Shown here one piece after another: positions 23,853 through 32,018 of a stretch of DNA of 45,469 bases; within the stretch, counting starts at the first letter, position 1; the number at the start of each line of letters is the position of its first letter. Both the position numbers and the translations under genes were made by a program. The notes under the pieces were generated by a model. It had not been told where the DNA came from, ran no database searches, and saw only the letters and a program-made list of their open reading frames with translations. The DNA comes from Clostridia bacterium (GTDB lineage: Bacteria; Bacillota; Clostridia; UMGS1883). The DNA lies in contig JAFQQD010000058.1 of NCBI GenBank assembly GCA_017411435.1, positions 1 through 45,469 on the forward strand. Reading direction: 5' to 3'.

Positions 23853-25236
23853 AGCGGTACGATTTTTCGATTGTCGATGATAGTCCATATCGGAAGCCGT
23901 TCGGCAGAGGCAGGTTCCACTCGAAACGAAGTCCGGCCACCACATCCTCGATAGGGACGCTCCGGTCCTTTACCGCGCAAATCTCGAATGCCTGCGAATT
24001 GAAGTGTATCTCGTAACGGGAACTCATGAGCTTCGCGATGTTCTCGATGTCCTGCCTGGTGTGATACTTCTGGTAGAACCATTCGCCGTTTCGGAAGATT
24101 CCACTGAAATGATTTTCGTCATAGAAGCGAATCAGGCTGTCTTCCGTCTTGATGACCTTTGTGTTGCTCCTCTTTTCCTCCGCCTCAAAGTTCCTTCCGG
24201 AAATGAATATCTGACCGCCCATACGGCAAAGCCCGTAAACGGTGTGAATGACCGACTTCTCAGCCTCCATTGAATCCACCGAGTTCAGGACGCTGTCGCA
24301 TATCACGACATCATACAGCCCCTGTGTCTCGATTTCCCTTGCGATCCGTCGGAAGTCGTCGGCATTGCCCTTGATGTCGATGTCGTTTGAGCCAGACTTC
24401 ATATGGTAAGGATCAACCGATGTGACCTTGAATCCCATTTTGACAAGCTTCTTTGAGTAGTCCTTCTGGCCAGCCCCGAAATCAAGAATCCTCAAGGTGC
24501 GGGGTTTGTCCTTGAGGTAGGGGAGCACATATTTCTCAAAAAGGAAGCTCTTGTTTGAATTCGCCTCTCCCTTGCGTCCGTCACGCAGGCGTTTCTTCTG
24601 CGCAAACCTCTGCTGATATGTCTTCTTCTCAAGAAGATCATAGCTGAAAACTCCATACTGTTTGGAAAGATAATTCACAGCCTTTGCCGCCTTGTCATCC
24701 GGAAGAACGAGCAGGTCGATATCCATTCCGGCCACTTTTGCAGCATACGCATACGCCGCACTCACGCGCACGGTGCCGTCCGGTGTGGCGATAGGACAGC
24801 CGAACTCTCCATATTTCAGGAGTAGCTTCGAGAGAACATTCACCCAGGCGTTCATCTTTCCGAAGTTCAGGACCTCGATGTCGCTATTCTTTACGCGCTG
24901 GAATTCTCCGACCTTCAAATCTCCCTTGATGCGGATGCTCGGAGCTTTCGGAGACACCTCGATTTCGCAGGCGTTGTGAAGCTGGTTGAAACGCACTTCG
25001 TCTGCGTAATTCAGATTTTTCAGAACATAAGCCGGAGTTTCCTCGTAGCCGAGTGCCGTCATCGCCTTTGTCCTCTGGTGACCTGCAATCAGGGTGCGGT
25101 TCTCGATGCGGACGATCACGGGCTTTATGATACCCAGCTCGCGGATGCTCTGCTTGAGCATTTCAAAGCTCTCGTCAGAAAGATACCGAGGGTTGTACTC
25201 GGCACCTTTCAAATCCTTAATCTTCACTGTCTGCAT
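23833..25236 (-). CDS. ParB-like domain fused to SAM-dependent methyltransferase
   Basis: 467 residues from ATG 25236. Residues about 1-120 form a ParB/sulfiredoxin-like domain with EYNPR and the GHQR motif near residue 55. A linker with its own alpha/beta character follows. From about residue 245 there is a class I methyltransferase domain with the SAM-binding motif LDFGAGQKDYSK and an acidic end of strand 2 (VTSVDPY). No NPPY/DPPY catalytic motif of N6/N4 DNA methyltransferases is visible, so the acceptor is uncertain. It follows SAM synthetase and a second ParB-like gene in one operon, pointing to a SAM-consuming DNA (or other) modification. Confidence 0.8.
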   Translation of the reverse strand: MQTVKIKDLKGAEYNPRYLSDESFEMLKQSIRELGIIKPVIVRIENRTLIAGHQRTKAMTALGYEETPAYVLKNLNYADEVRFNQLHNACEIEVSPKAPSIRIKGDLKVGEFQRVKNSDIEVLNFGKMNAWVNVLSKLLLKYGEFGCPIATPDGTVRVSAAYAYAAKVAGMDIDLLVLPDDKAAKAVNYLSKQYGVFSYDLLEKKTYQQRFAQKKRLRDGRKGEANSNKSFLFEKYVLPYLKDKPRTLRILDFGAGQKDYSKKLVKMGFKVTSVDPYHMKSGSNDIDIKGNADDFRRIAREIETQGLYDVVICDSVLNSVDSMEAEKSVIHTVYGLCRMGGQIFISGRNFEAEEKRSNTKVIKTEDSLIRFYDENHFSGIFRNGEWFYQKYHTRQDIENIAKLMSSRYEIHFNSQAFEICAVKDRSVPIEDVVAGLRFEWNLPLPNGFRYGLSSTIEKSYRYAVSNA

Positions 25237-25978
25237 AGCTATCCTCCTCACTGTTTTCGTCACCGTCGAAATAGCCACCTATGAGCTTCAGCACGAAGCC
25301 ATAGCTTGAGCCTGTCTTCTCGACATGACGGTCAAAGATACTCTGCAGACCTTCAAGCTCCGCCTCGGACATCTGAACCTTGTTTCCGCCGAACTGGAGA
25401 AGAAGACGCTGCGATGTCGTGCTTCCCTTTTCGGGTGAGTCGCTGGAGCTGCTTGACGAGCTGCTTTCGCCCTGTGCCTGATCTGCCATTTCCCAGACAT
25501 TGATACCCATATCCCCGAGTGCAAGGTCAGTCCATTCGTTTGCGAGCTTGTCCCAGTCGAACTTTCCGGCGTGGCCGTTGTCCTTCGCTGCAACCCTCTT
25601 GAGCGTGGCCACATCCGTACCCATAGGGAAGATGACGCTCGGGACATACTGGTGGTCGAGCTCCTCGGATGCGTTGTGCCTCATGTTTCCGCCGATAGCG
25701 ATACAAGCCTCGCGACCCTCAAGCGGATAGATGATACAGCCTCTTGCAAGGAACATTATCGGGTCTTCCTGTATCGAGGTCATGAGCCTGTCAAGGTCGT
25801 CCCTCGTCCATTCACGAGGATTTGACGGCACGCCGTCGAGCTGTCCGTCATTCCTCTCGATAGAGCCGGTCGGTATCAGTCCGTAATAGACCTTTTCGCC
25901 CTCCCATTCCTGGGGGCTGAGCTTGAAATCCTGCATCCACTGTGGAAGATCAGGATAATTGAGTTTTTCTTTTGCCAT
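25217..25978 (-). CDS. ParB-like protein with low-complexity linker
   Basis: 253 residues. The N-terminal 170 residues look like a ParB-type domain: NPREWTRDDLDRLMTSIQEDP, IYPLEGREACIAIGGNMR at the GxxR position, and AAKDNGHAGKFDWDKLANEW, the K-DN-G-FD-L-A pattern of phage ParB proteins. A Ser-rich linker and an acidic C-terminal domain follow. It overlaps SAM synthetase by one base and the ParB-methyltransferase by about 20, so the three are translated together. Confidence 0.75.
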   Translation of the reverse strand: MAKEKLNYPDLPQWMQDFKLSPQEWEGEKVYYGLIPTGSIERNDGQLDGVPSNPREWTRDDLDRLMTSIQEDPIMFLARGCIIYPLEGREACIAIGGNMRHNASEELDHQYVPSVIFPMGTDVATLKRVAAKDNGHAGKFDWDKLANEWTDLALGDMGINVWEMADQAQGESSSSSSSSDSPEKGSTTSQRLLLQFGGNKVQMSEAELEGLQSIFDRHVEKTGSSYGFVLKLIGGYFDGDENSEEDSYADSED

Positions 25979-27087
25979 TATATTCCCTCCATGTTAAGTA
26001 TTTCCCAAGGTCGGGTGCTGTCTCCAAACAGCCCCCTTTTGCACAGGTCTGCATAGATCGGCATGTCGAGCCCGTAACGATCACGGAGCAACTGCACGCC
26101 AAGTTCAAGTTCCCCTTGATTGAGCAGCTGTCCTCTTGATCCCGTTACCACATAATGGACTTCCTTTCTCCCGATGCAACAGCCAAGCTGAACCTCCACC
26201 CTTTCGCCGTGCAGGCGTGCCTGATGCATTGCCATTTCACGGGCAAACAGGTTCAGGGCAAGGTCAGCCTTGCTGCCGTCCTTTGTCCAAGGTGAGCCTC
26301 CACCGATTCGGCAGTTTCCGCCGTAGAAGTCCACAGCGAGTTTGCGTCCGGTTGTTCCGCAGTCTGCAATCGGACCGTGCTTGACAAATGAACCCGTGCC
26401 GTTTATAATGAGCTGCGGCTGCTTTGACTTCCAAGGGATCCAGCTGCCTTCTATTAGCTCGGAAACTTGTTTGAAAGCGACGAATTCATATAGATCCCTT
26501 GCAGCTTTTTCACTCTTTACGGGCGCGGCCACAATTATCTGCCGAAGCGCAGACTTTCCTGCAGCCGTCTCATACATCACCTGAACTTTGATATCCAGAC
26601 CGCAATCAAGTAGTCCTGATTTTGCCGCTCGGTATATGGTCTGTCCGAGGTAACGCGCAAAGCTGAAATCCTCCGGCAACTTATTGCTGATCGTCGGCTC
26701 TGCCATTCCGAAGAAGATACCCTGATCTCCCCAGCCGTCGTTATCGACACCCTGTGCGATGTCCGGAGACTGCTCCGTTATGAGTGTCCTGACAGAGAGG
26801 GCGTCCGCAAAGATCGTGTTCTCCGGACCCCACTTCTGGGCGTACTCCTTCGTGTAGCCGACTTCTCTCACGGCATCCATGACGAAACCTGCGATTTCCT
26901 GCTGGTCGAACTTTACTGTTGATGTCACTTCGCCTGCAAGGGTGACATCGTAGCCCTTTATCTGGACCTCTACGGCATACCGCACATTCGGGTCCCGTTC
27001 CAGATACCTGTCAAGCAGGTACTCGCTTATGTAGTCCGCCACCTTGTCTGGGTGGCCAACCGATACAAATTCTGAAATGCTTATCAT
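25978..27087 (-). CDS. metK: Phage-encoded S-adenosylmethionine synthetase
   Basis: 369 residues from ATG 27087 (MISISEF); an upstream in-frame ATG at 27138 is possible. It would make SAM from methionine and ATP. The family's active-site elements are present: GHPDK (11-15), the methionine-loop QSPDIAQGV, GDQGIFFG, a Lys in the GLDIKVQV strand, TTGRK, and the phosphate-binding TKDGSK with a following Asp. The canonical HGGG is here RIGGG. Only about 30% of positions look shared with cellular MetK by eye, so it is divergent but apparently catalytically intact. Confidence 0.88.
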   Translation of the reverse strand: MISISEFVSVGHPDKVADYISEYLLDRYLERDPNVRYAVEVQIKGYDVTLAGEVTSTVKFDQQEIAGFVMDAVREVGYTKEYAQKWGPENTIFADALSVRTLITEQSPDIAQGVDNDGWGDQGIFFGMAEPTISNKLPEDFSFARYLGQTIYRAAKSGLLDCGLDIKVQVMYETAAGKSALRQIIVAAPVKSEKAARDLYEFVAFKQVSELIEGSWIPWKSKQPQLIINGTGSFVKHGPIADCGTTGRKLAVDFYGGNCRIGGGSPWTKDGSKADLALNLFAREMAMHQARLHGERVEVQLGCCIGRKEVHYVVTGSRGQLLNQGELELGVQLLRDRYGLDMPIYADLCKRGLFGDSTRPWEILNMEGI

Positions 27088-27136
27088 CTTGATACTCTTT
27101 TGTGTTGCGTGCGACAAAGATAAATAAAATGCTTTC

Positions 27137-27148
27137 ATTGTACGCACT
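27137..27148 (-). promoter_or_regulatory. Repeated element AGTGCGTACAAT upstream of metK
   Basis: Second copy of the element at 11680 and 36723. The last bases overlap the upstream candidate start ATG 27138. A TATCTTTG (-7-like) motif lies 20 bases downstream on the minus strand, but no matching TTTG is found at the -33 position. Confidence 0.4.
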
Positions 27149-27509
27149 TAATTTGTTGAATTGTTGATTAACTCCCTCAAGAGCTCAACCGTCTTGTGAG
27201 TGTGCAGCTCCCATGGAACTGTCCGGACGACCCTCCAGCCGAGCCGTGCCGCCTCATTGTACTTCTCGATGTCGCCGATGAATCCAGCCCCTCGCGTATG
27301 CCGTCCTTTCGAGAATACGCCGCCCTCTTGTGGGAGGGGATCGCGTAATCGAATCGCCACAGCCTCGTCGGGTGGAACTGGAACTCCTTGACGACCTCCA
27401 TTCTCAACTCGCTCAGACAAATCGCTGTGAAAGTATCCGTCAAAGGGCGTTTATTTGCCCTCTGACGAACTTTCTTTGTCGGCTTGACCGCTTTATCGTT
27501 TTTTGCCAT
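27148..27509 (-). pseudogene. Frameshifted endonuclease gene
   Basis: The first frame starts at 27509 (MAKNDKAVKPT) and runs through QFHPTRLWRFDYAIPSHK. Homology then jumps to another frame, EGGVFSKGRHTRGAGF... WRVVRTVPWELHTH, ending at 27148. Together they read as one small nuclease of the type found in phage recombination operons. The expected stretch between SHK and EGG (with a catalytic acidic residue in a strand such as IAVE) is missing, so a deletion of a length not divisible by three near 27330 fits best. The product is likely inactive. Confidence 0.7.
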
Positions 27510-27526
27510 AAAGTCGCTGATTTAGG

Positions 27527-27949
27527 CTAAAACGGTAAGTCATCATCTGGTGGCGGAGTTTCTACAGGCGCGGCTGGTTCAGCCGGAGGTGCCGGCGGTG
27601 CGGGCTGTTGCTGCGAAAGCTGCCGAGCTCCTTGGAGATAGCCACGCTCCTCCTGTCCTCTGGTCGAGGAGATCAGGTTTATCTCGCTTACCATGACGCT
27701 CAAGGAAACACGCACTTCGCCGGAGCGTGTCGTGTATGTCCCTGCCGAGAGGTTGCCCCTCACGAATACCGATGTGCCTTTGGTCAGGTACTGCAGGAGG
27801 TTTCCGCCGTTGCCCCTCCACAGGGCGCTGACCCATACCGTCGTGTCCCTCTCTGTGTGGGCTATGTCGAAACTCACATAGTCCTTTCCGTTGATCTGTT
27901 TAACCTGGGCGTTCGCCCCGAGGTTTCCGATTATGTCTGTCTTTAGCAT
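27527..27949 (-). CDS. ssb: Single-stranded DNA-binding protein
   Basis: 140 residues from ATG 27949 (MLKTDIIGNLG). The OB fold is evident (VKQINGKDYVSFDIAHTER, TTVWVSALW, YLTKGTSVFVRGNLS), followed by a Gln/Pro-rich linker and the acidic tip DDDLPF that recruits replication partners. The larger open frame extends upstream without SSB character. It belongs to the early recombination and replication genes. Confidence 0.92.
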   Translation of the reverse strand: MLKTDIIGNLGANAQVKQINGKDYVSFDIAHTERDTTVWVSALWRGNGGNLLQYLTKGTSVFVRGNLSAGTYTTRSGEVRVSLSVMVSEINLISSTRGQEERGYLQGARQLSQQQPAPPAPPAEPAAPVETPPPDDDLPF

Positions 27950-27959
27950 ACTTTGTTGG

Positions 27960-28217
27960 TTATTTGATTTGAAACTTTGCGCCGCTGTCCGGTCCGCCCT
28001 GTATTGATACGCTCCTGATTGCTGTGTAATAATGCACGGAAGCATACGGCTCCCCATCGAAACTGTCTGCGCTGCAGATACCGTTCTGGGTTGGTCGCCC
28101 TCCCAGATCAACATCTTTCCAATAGCGACCGTTCTGATCTTTGTAAACTGGGCGACCCCAGCTGTCGCAACCCTCATAAGTGAGCGTGATGTCTTTTACT
28201 CTTGTATTCTTTTCCAT
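27960..28217 (-). CDS. Small unknown phage protein
   Basis: 85 residues, mostly beta-like, with Gly/Asp-rich loops (CDSWGRPVYKDQNGRYWKDV). It lies between ssb and a short helical protein with near-zero gaps. No family recognised. Confidence 0.55.
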   Translation of the reverse strand: MEKNTRVKDITLTYEGCDSWGRPVYKDQNGRYWKDVDLGGRPTQNGICSADSFDGEPYASVHYYTAIRSVSIQGGPDSGAKFQIK

Positions 28218-28219
28218 TG

Positions 28220-28411
28220 TCAAAATAGCGTTGGGTTGAGCACCGTGTCGATGTAGTTCCGGACATTTCGCTCCATTTTCTTGCTCTCTCCAAGAACTTT
28301 GGGGTCTCTTGTCCTGAAATACTCCTGCTGTTTGTCAAGCATCTGCAGAACACTCTTGCAGAAAGACTTGTGTACCGCTTCCGGACTCGGGCTGTTGTGT
28401 GTAGTATTCAT
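28220..28411 (-). CDS. Small helical protein, unknown
   Basis: 63 residues, helical and basic, overlapping the upstream ASCH-like gene by four bases (ATGA). No recognised domain. Confidence 0.5.
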   Translation of the reverse strand: MNTTHNSPSPEAVHKSFCKSVLQMLDKQQEYFRTRDPKVLGESKKMERNVRNYIDTVLNPTLF

Positions 28412-28992
28412 CGTCTGATCAGTTTGAATTCATAAACATAGACATACGGGTTTTCCTCCCATGTCCCTTTGCCGCACACTTTCTCGATAAGCTTCCGGAA
28501 AGCGTCCCGAGGCGTGGCGAACCACCAGCTCCTCTGCTTCATCGTACCATGTCGGGTGATGTAAGCCTGACCGTAAAAGCCGAACGGCGCGACAGGTCTT
28601 TCAGGCTCGAATTCTATTCCCTCTCTGGCGCAATCCTCGTCCGTGATGTCCTGCAGCTGCTCGACCCTCACTCCCGTGATGCGGATTCGGTGAGGCATGA
28701 GCTCCGGATCGACGAACATCTTGTTTGAAAATCCTGCGTGCTGTGCGAGGTCTTTCGGAGCATCCTCCCTCCAGTTCAGAATTCGGCTGTATGGCTGTGC
28801 AACCGCCAGTATTTCTCCGATCTTCCAAGGTGAAGCCTCCACAAGGTCGCGCTTCCTTGCCTCGAATGTGTGCCGATTTACGCCGAACTGGTGCAGAATC
28901 TTGGACGGGATCACTCGGCGAGTTAGGTCTTTCGTCTTCGCGATTACCGCATCTGTCAGTCCGACTTCATCATTAAACATTGCCTTTTTCAT
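28408..28992 (-). CDS. ASCH-domain-like phage protein
   Basis: 194 residues. The opening MKKAMFNDEVGLTDAVIAKT followed by KDLTRRVI, a central KIGEILAVAQPY strand and RIRITGVRVEQLQDITDED match the ASCH/PUA-like fold seen in phage early proteins (RNA or modified-base binding in other families). It follows the VR2-bearing gene and its DGR hairpin. Role unknown. Confidence 0.7.
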   Translation of the reverse strand: MKKAMFNDEVGLTDAVIAKTKDLTRRVIPSKILHQFGVNRHTFEARKRDLVEASPWKIGEILAVAQPYSRILNWREDAPKDLAQHAGFSNKMFVDPELMPHRIRITGVRVEQLQDITDEDCAREGIEFEPERPVAPFGFYGQAYITRHGTMKQRSWWFATPRDAFRKLIEKVCGKGTWEENPYVYVYEFKLIRR

Positions 28993-29009
28993 ATCGTTTC
29001 GGTTTAAGC

Positions 29010-29043
29010 CCTCCGGCAGACTCTGTCGAGCGACTGCCGGAGG
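29010..29043. other. DGR hairpin/cruciform downstream of VR2
   Basis: CCTCCGGCAG (29010-29019) and CTGCCGGAGG (29034-29043) form a perfect 10-bp stem, with an inner CTC/GAG closing a 4-base loop. It lies 29 bases beyond VR2. The stem sequence differs from the VR1 hairpin while the spacing and inner CTC-loop-GAG are kept, as expected if structure matters rather than sequence. Confidence 0.75.
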
Positions 29044-29052
29044 AACGGGGAA

Positions 29053-29520
29053 CTATTTAACGAATTGTAAAGCAGTGACGGGGCGCACGGAGTTACTGTG
29101 GTACTTGTTGTCGTAGTTCAGTACACCGTTGCTGCCGTTGAAGATGAAGGCGAGGTTGCTACTGTACTCGGGGTCTGGGTCCTCCTCGCAGGTCCAAATC
29201 CAGTTGTTATCCAGCCTTTCTCCGCCGATTAGCTCAAGGGCTTCATCGAGACCCTGAAACCTTGCGTCGTAGATGTCAAGACATTCGCGGCGAGTAGGAC
29301 ATCGGAATCCCTGCTCGTCAAAATCTTTCAAGCCGGCTGCCGCTTCCTGTGCCTCCTTGAACTCAAACCGTCCGGCAAGCTGATTCTTGTGAATCTTGAT
29401 TCCGGTGGTCTCGCTTGTCTGAATGATCACGAGCTGTGCGCTCTGTGGGTTCTCGACTTTCTTCCAGTCCTCAACTGCTACCAGTGTCTGGTCAGCAGGA
29501 TTTTCAATAAAAATTTTCAT
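29053..29520 (-). CDS. Second DGR target protein (VR2), small, in the early region
   Basis: 155 residues from ATG 29520 (MKIFIENPAD). Residues about 75-155 resemble a DUF1566/C-lectin-like domain: GFRCPTRRECLDIYD and NNWIWTCEED, ending in the VR-encoded segment (EYSSNLAFIFNG to VRPVTALQFVK). No signal peptide or membrane segment. It lies in the early operon next to an ASCH-like and a PcfJ-like gene, far from virion genes, so a cytoplasmic or non-virion variable protein is likely. Confidence 0.85.
   Translation of the reverse strand: MKIFIENPADQTLVAVEDWKKVENPQSAQLVIIQTSETTGIKIHKNQLAGRFEFKEAQEAAAGLKDFDEQGFRCPTRRECLDIYDARFQGLDEALELIGGERLDNNWIWTCEEDPDPEYSSNLAFIFNGSNGVLNYDNKYHSNSVRPVTALQFVK
29073..29170 (-). 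repeat. DGR variable repeat 2 (VR2)
   Basis: 98 bp aligned without gaps to the template; all 7 differences are at template adenines (changes to C, G and T all occur). It is followed by the same GTCACTGCTTTA as VR1, and similarity to VR1 (but not TR) continues for about 18 further bases. Confidence 0.95.
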
Positions 29521-29550
29521 CATGATTTGTTGATTAAATGGGTTAATGAA

Positions 29551-30924
29551 TTAAATTGCCATACTGTGTTTGCTTATGTTCCGAATGTGTTTCATGTTGG
29601 CATTCATGAGCCTTATGATTGTGTCGTGCTGAGGGCTCATCGTATTGTTCCTGCCTCGGCTCTGTAAGATCGTAAAGCTGGTCAGGCTGATTTCAAGCGT
29701 CTCAAGCCTCTCTCCGGTTGAAATCCTGTGAGCCGTCATGAGCAAGCTGTTGATGCTCTTGTAGTATTCACGCTGAAATATGCAATGGCTCATAGCCTTT
29801 CCCTCGGCATACACCGACTGCACGGTCGGCAGGCAGGTTATCTCTATGTCGCTGATCCTGAAGCATAGACCGATGTACGGTGCGATACGCTTCTGGTACT
29901 TCGGCTCGTAAGCCTCTATCTCCTGCAGCTGCTTTTCCGCAGCCTTTCTGTCTCTTATCCTGCGTACCCTCGCGGTCATGCGACCATGCACTCTCTCGAG
30001 GTCTTCCGGACAGAGGTAGTGAGGACTTCTGGTGTCAAGCCCCAGCTCAATGAGGTCGTCGATGTAGTCAAGCCACATCCGGAGGTCGGGGATAGTGTAG
30101 CCGTGACGGAGTGCAATCTTGATCGAATCGGCGTACTTCGGGAGCTTCCTGTGACAGTCACTTTTCATGAAGTGCCAGAATATGTCCCTTTGCCCGATCT
30201 TCCAGAGCGTCTCGTAATACGGGGTCTGCATCCACTTCGAGAGAGCGTCCGTCACCGAACATCCAGACCGCTTATAAAGTGATTTGACCTTTCTTGCATC
30301 AATGCCGTTTGAACGCAGATATTTCGCAAGTTTTATCTTCGGGAATATCCAGTTATCAGAGACATCGAAAAGGTCACCATAACTGAAATAACCGCCGCTT
30401 CTGGCATTGTGCGTCTGGATTCCGTAACCGGCTGTGTAGTCCCAGTGCATGAAGTTCCACCCTCTGCTGAACGGTCTCGATGTTATGATCTCACGCCCGT
30501 TCTCAAGAATCCAGTTCTGGTAAATCTCACTCATGCTGTAATCGGTCGGGCCGGACTTGTGGTTGCTCCGGAAGACCTCGAATGTGCGGACGACCTGAAT
30601 CCCGTCGAAGATGTCGAACACGGACAGGTAGTAGCAGGATGTCGCTCTTGTGGAGCTGTCCTTTCGCAGCTGCTTGACCTTGCAGACCTTTCCGCATGCC
30701 GGACATACATAATCCTCCGCCGACATCACGAGCCAGCTGTCGCACGGCTCTCGGTGTCCGCAGCACTGGCACCAGATTTCCTGATTGTTGCCCCTGTGCT
30801 GCCAGTAATAAGCCTCCGCGGCGAAGTGGTTGGAGTAGGCGTACTCTGATATTTCGTCCCAGATCGGCGGAAGTATATTCGCGTAATCGACGAACCGTCT
30901 TTCTATATTGCTTCTTGGTTTCAT
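29551..30924 (-). CDS. PcfJ-like protein
   Basis: 457 residues. Two CxxC pairs (CQCCG and CPACG) near residues 52-80 suggest a zinc ribbon. The C-terminal region with AMSHCIF, LLMTAHRISTGERLETLEISL and QSRGRNN matches the PcfJ-like family (first noted in conjugative plasmid pCF10, widespread in phages). Function not established. The start overlaps the upstream gene by four bases. Confidence 0.8.
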   Translation of the reverse strand: MKPRSNIERRFVDYANILPPIWDEISEYAYSNHFAAEAYYWQHRGNNQEIWCQCCGHREPCDSWLVMSAEDYVCPACGKVCKVKQLRKDSSTRATSCYYLSVFDIFDGIQVVRTFEVFRSNHKSGPTDYSMSEIYQNWILENGREIITSRPFSRGWNFMHWDYTAGYGIQTHNARSGGYFSYGDLFDVSDNWIFPKIKLAKYLRSNGIDARKVKSLYKRSGCSVTDALSKWMQTPYYETLWKIGQRDIFWHFMKSDCHRKLPKYADSIKIALRHGYTIPDLRMWLDYIDDLIELGLDTRSPHYLCPEDLERVHGRMTARVRRIRDRKAAEKQLQEIEAYEPKYQKRIAPYIGLCFRISDIEITCLPTVQSVYAEGKAMSHCIFQREYYKSINSLLMTAHRISTGERLETLEISLTSFTILQSRGRNNTMSPQHDTIIRLMNANMKHIRNISKHSMAI

Positions 30925-31319
30925 TGTTCGTCAGAGTTAAATTCATCTACCATAAACGCATATTCTTTCATGGCTTCCTCCTTGATCTTCTCCGTCCTCT
31001 GCTGCATTATCTCCAGCGTCTTGTCAAGGATTTCATCTTTCATGACATTCATAGCCTCAAGGAGGCAGTCTTCCGCAAATTCTGATTTGTCGAAATCTGA
31101 ATAGCAGTCGCTGTTACCGAAATATCCGGTGAAGCTTCGGAAATAGAGTGCCTTGACCTTTATGCCCCATGTGTTAGGATCGGTCGAGAAGCCGTCGCTG
31201 TGCTTGTCGATATCATGATAGGCTCGACACTCTTTCCGAGCTTTGCGCATTCTTTCGAGGCTTTTCTTGAAGCTCTTTACACTCTGTGTTCGCTTCTTGT
31301 ATTCTTCAAGTGCTTTCAT
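30921..31319 (-). CDS. Unknown charged helical protein
   Basis: 132 residues from ATG 31319, which overlaps the GNAT gene stop by ATGA (a longer start at 31337 exists). Charged, helical, with an aromatic central segment (VKALYFRSFTGYFGNSDCY). It lies between the GNAT and PcfJ-like genes with overlaps on both sides. No family recognised. Confidence 0.55.
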   Translation of the reverse strand: MKALEEYKKRTQSVKSFKKSLERMRKARKECRAYHDIDKHSDGFSTDPNTWGIKVKALYFRSFTGYFGNSDCYSDFDKSEFAEDCLLEAMNVMKDEILDKTLEIMQQRTEKIKEEAMKEYAFMVDEFNSDEQ

Positions 31320-31681
31320 AGTTCCTTTCGTAGCCAAATGTTTCTGAATGATTCCCCAGGTCTTAACAGGATTTCCCCTGTCGGCTCATAGCCTTTCTGC
31401 CTGTACCACATCACGAGCCAGCTTCCCTCTCTCGTCCATAGGAAGATGTGCTCAAAGCCCTCCTCCTTGACAATCTCCTCGCACAGCCTGATCATCTTTG
31501 TCGCGATGCCTCTTTTCCTGTGGCTCTTGCTCACATACAGGTCACAGAGTACCGGTGTGTTTCCCTCGATCCATATCGAGCATGAAGCCTTGCCGTCTTT
31601 CTTCATGAGCTTGAAGTATGTGCCAAGCTCGACGGTGCATTTCTGGACGATCACCTTTCTTCTGAACAATCTCTGCATCAT
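31316..31681 (-). CDS. GNAT-family acetyltransferase
   Basis: 121 residues. The acetyl-CoA pyrophosphate-binding motif RKRGIATKMI (about 55-64) follows the strand LCDLYVSKSH; the C-terminal region WYRQKGYEPTGE is the usual end of the fold. The substrate is unknown; a phage GNAT could acetylate a host or phage protein, or a small molecule. Overlaps the upstream gene by four bases. Confidence 0.75.
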   Translation of the reverse strand: MMQRLFRRKVIVQKCTVELGTYFKLMKKDGKASCSIWIEGNTPVLCDLYVSKSHRKRGIATKMIRLCEEIVKEEGFEHIFLWTREGSWLVMWYRQKGYEPTGEILLRPGESFRNIWLRKEL

Positions 31682-32016
31682 ATCTGCTCCTCCTTTGGGT
31701 TATGATCCACATTGTGGCCACAGTCAAACTCCGTATTCTCCAGCTCCAGCCTTTGGCGACGCTCCTTTCTCAAGCGGTTCAGCAGGTTCTGGATTCCTCG
31801 CCCGTCCTTGATGCCCTTGCCGGTACACCAGCCCTTGTACGGAAACACAGTGATCGTGTTGCCGTTGAGCTCAAATGTCAGCTTCTTGCCGTCAGGGTAC
31901 ACCGTCACCGGATAGCCCAGCGCCTCGATCTGCCTCTTGCAGTAGTCCATTCTGGACTGCTCCTTACGCTGGCGCTGCTCCTGATACCATTCTCTGATTT
32001 CCTCACAGTCTTTCAT
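31678..32016 (-). CDS. Unknown small protein with basic and Cys/His residues
   Basis: 112 residues. Two basic helical segments flank a beta region (KLTFELNGNTITVFPYKG); the C-terminus has CGHNVDHN. Could bind nucleic acid. No family recognised. Confidence 0.5.
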   Translation of the reverse strand: MKDCEEIREWYQEQRQRKEQSRMDYCKRQIEALGYPVTVYPDGKKLTFELNGNTITVFPYKGWCTGKGIKDGRGIQNLLNRLRKERRQRLELENTEFDCGHNVDHNPKEEQI

Positions 32017-32018
32017 GG

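Noticed and set aside
27300-27360. Programmed frameshift in the nuclease gene
   Set aside because: No slippery heptamer is visible and the expected catalytic strand is missing, so a deletion is more likely.
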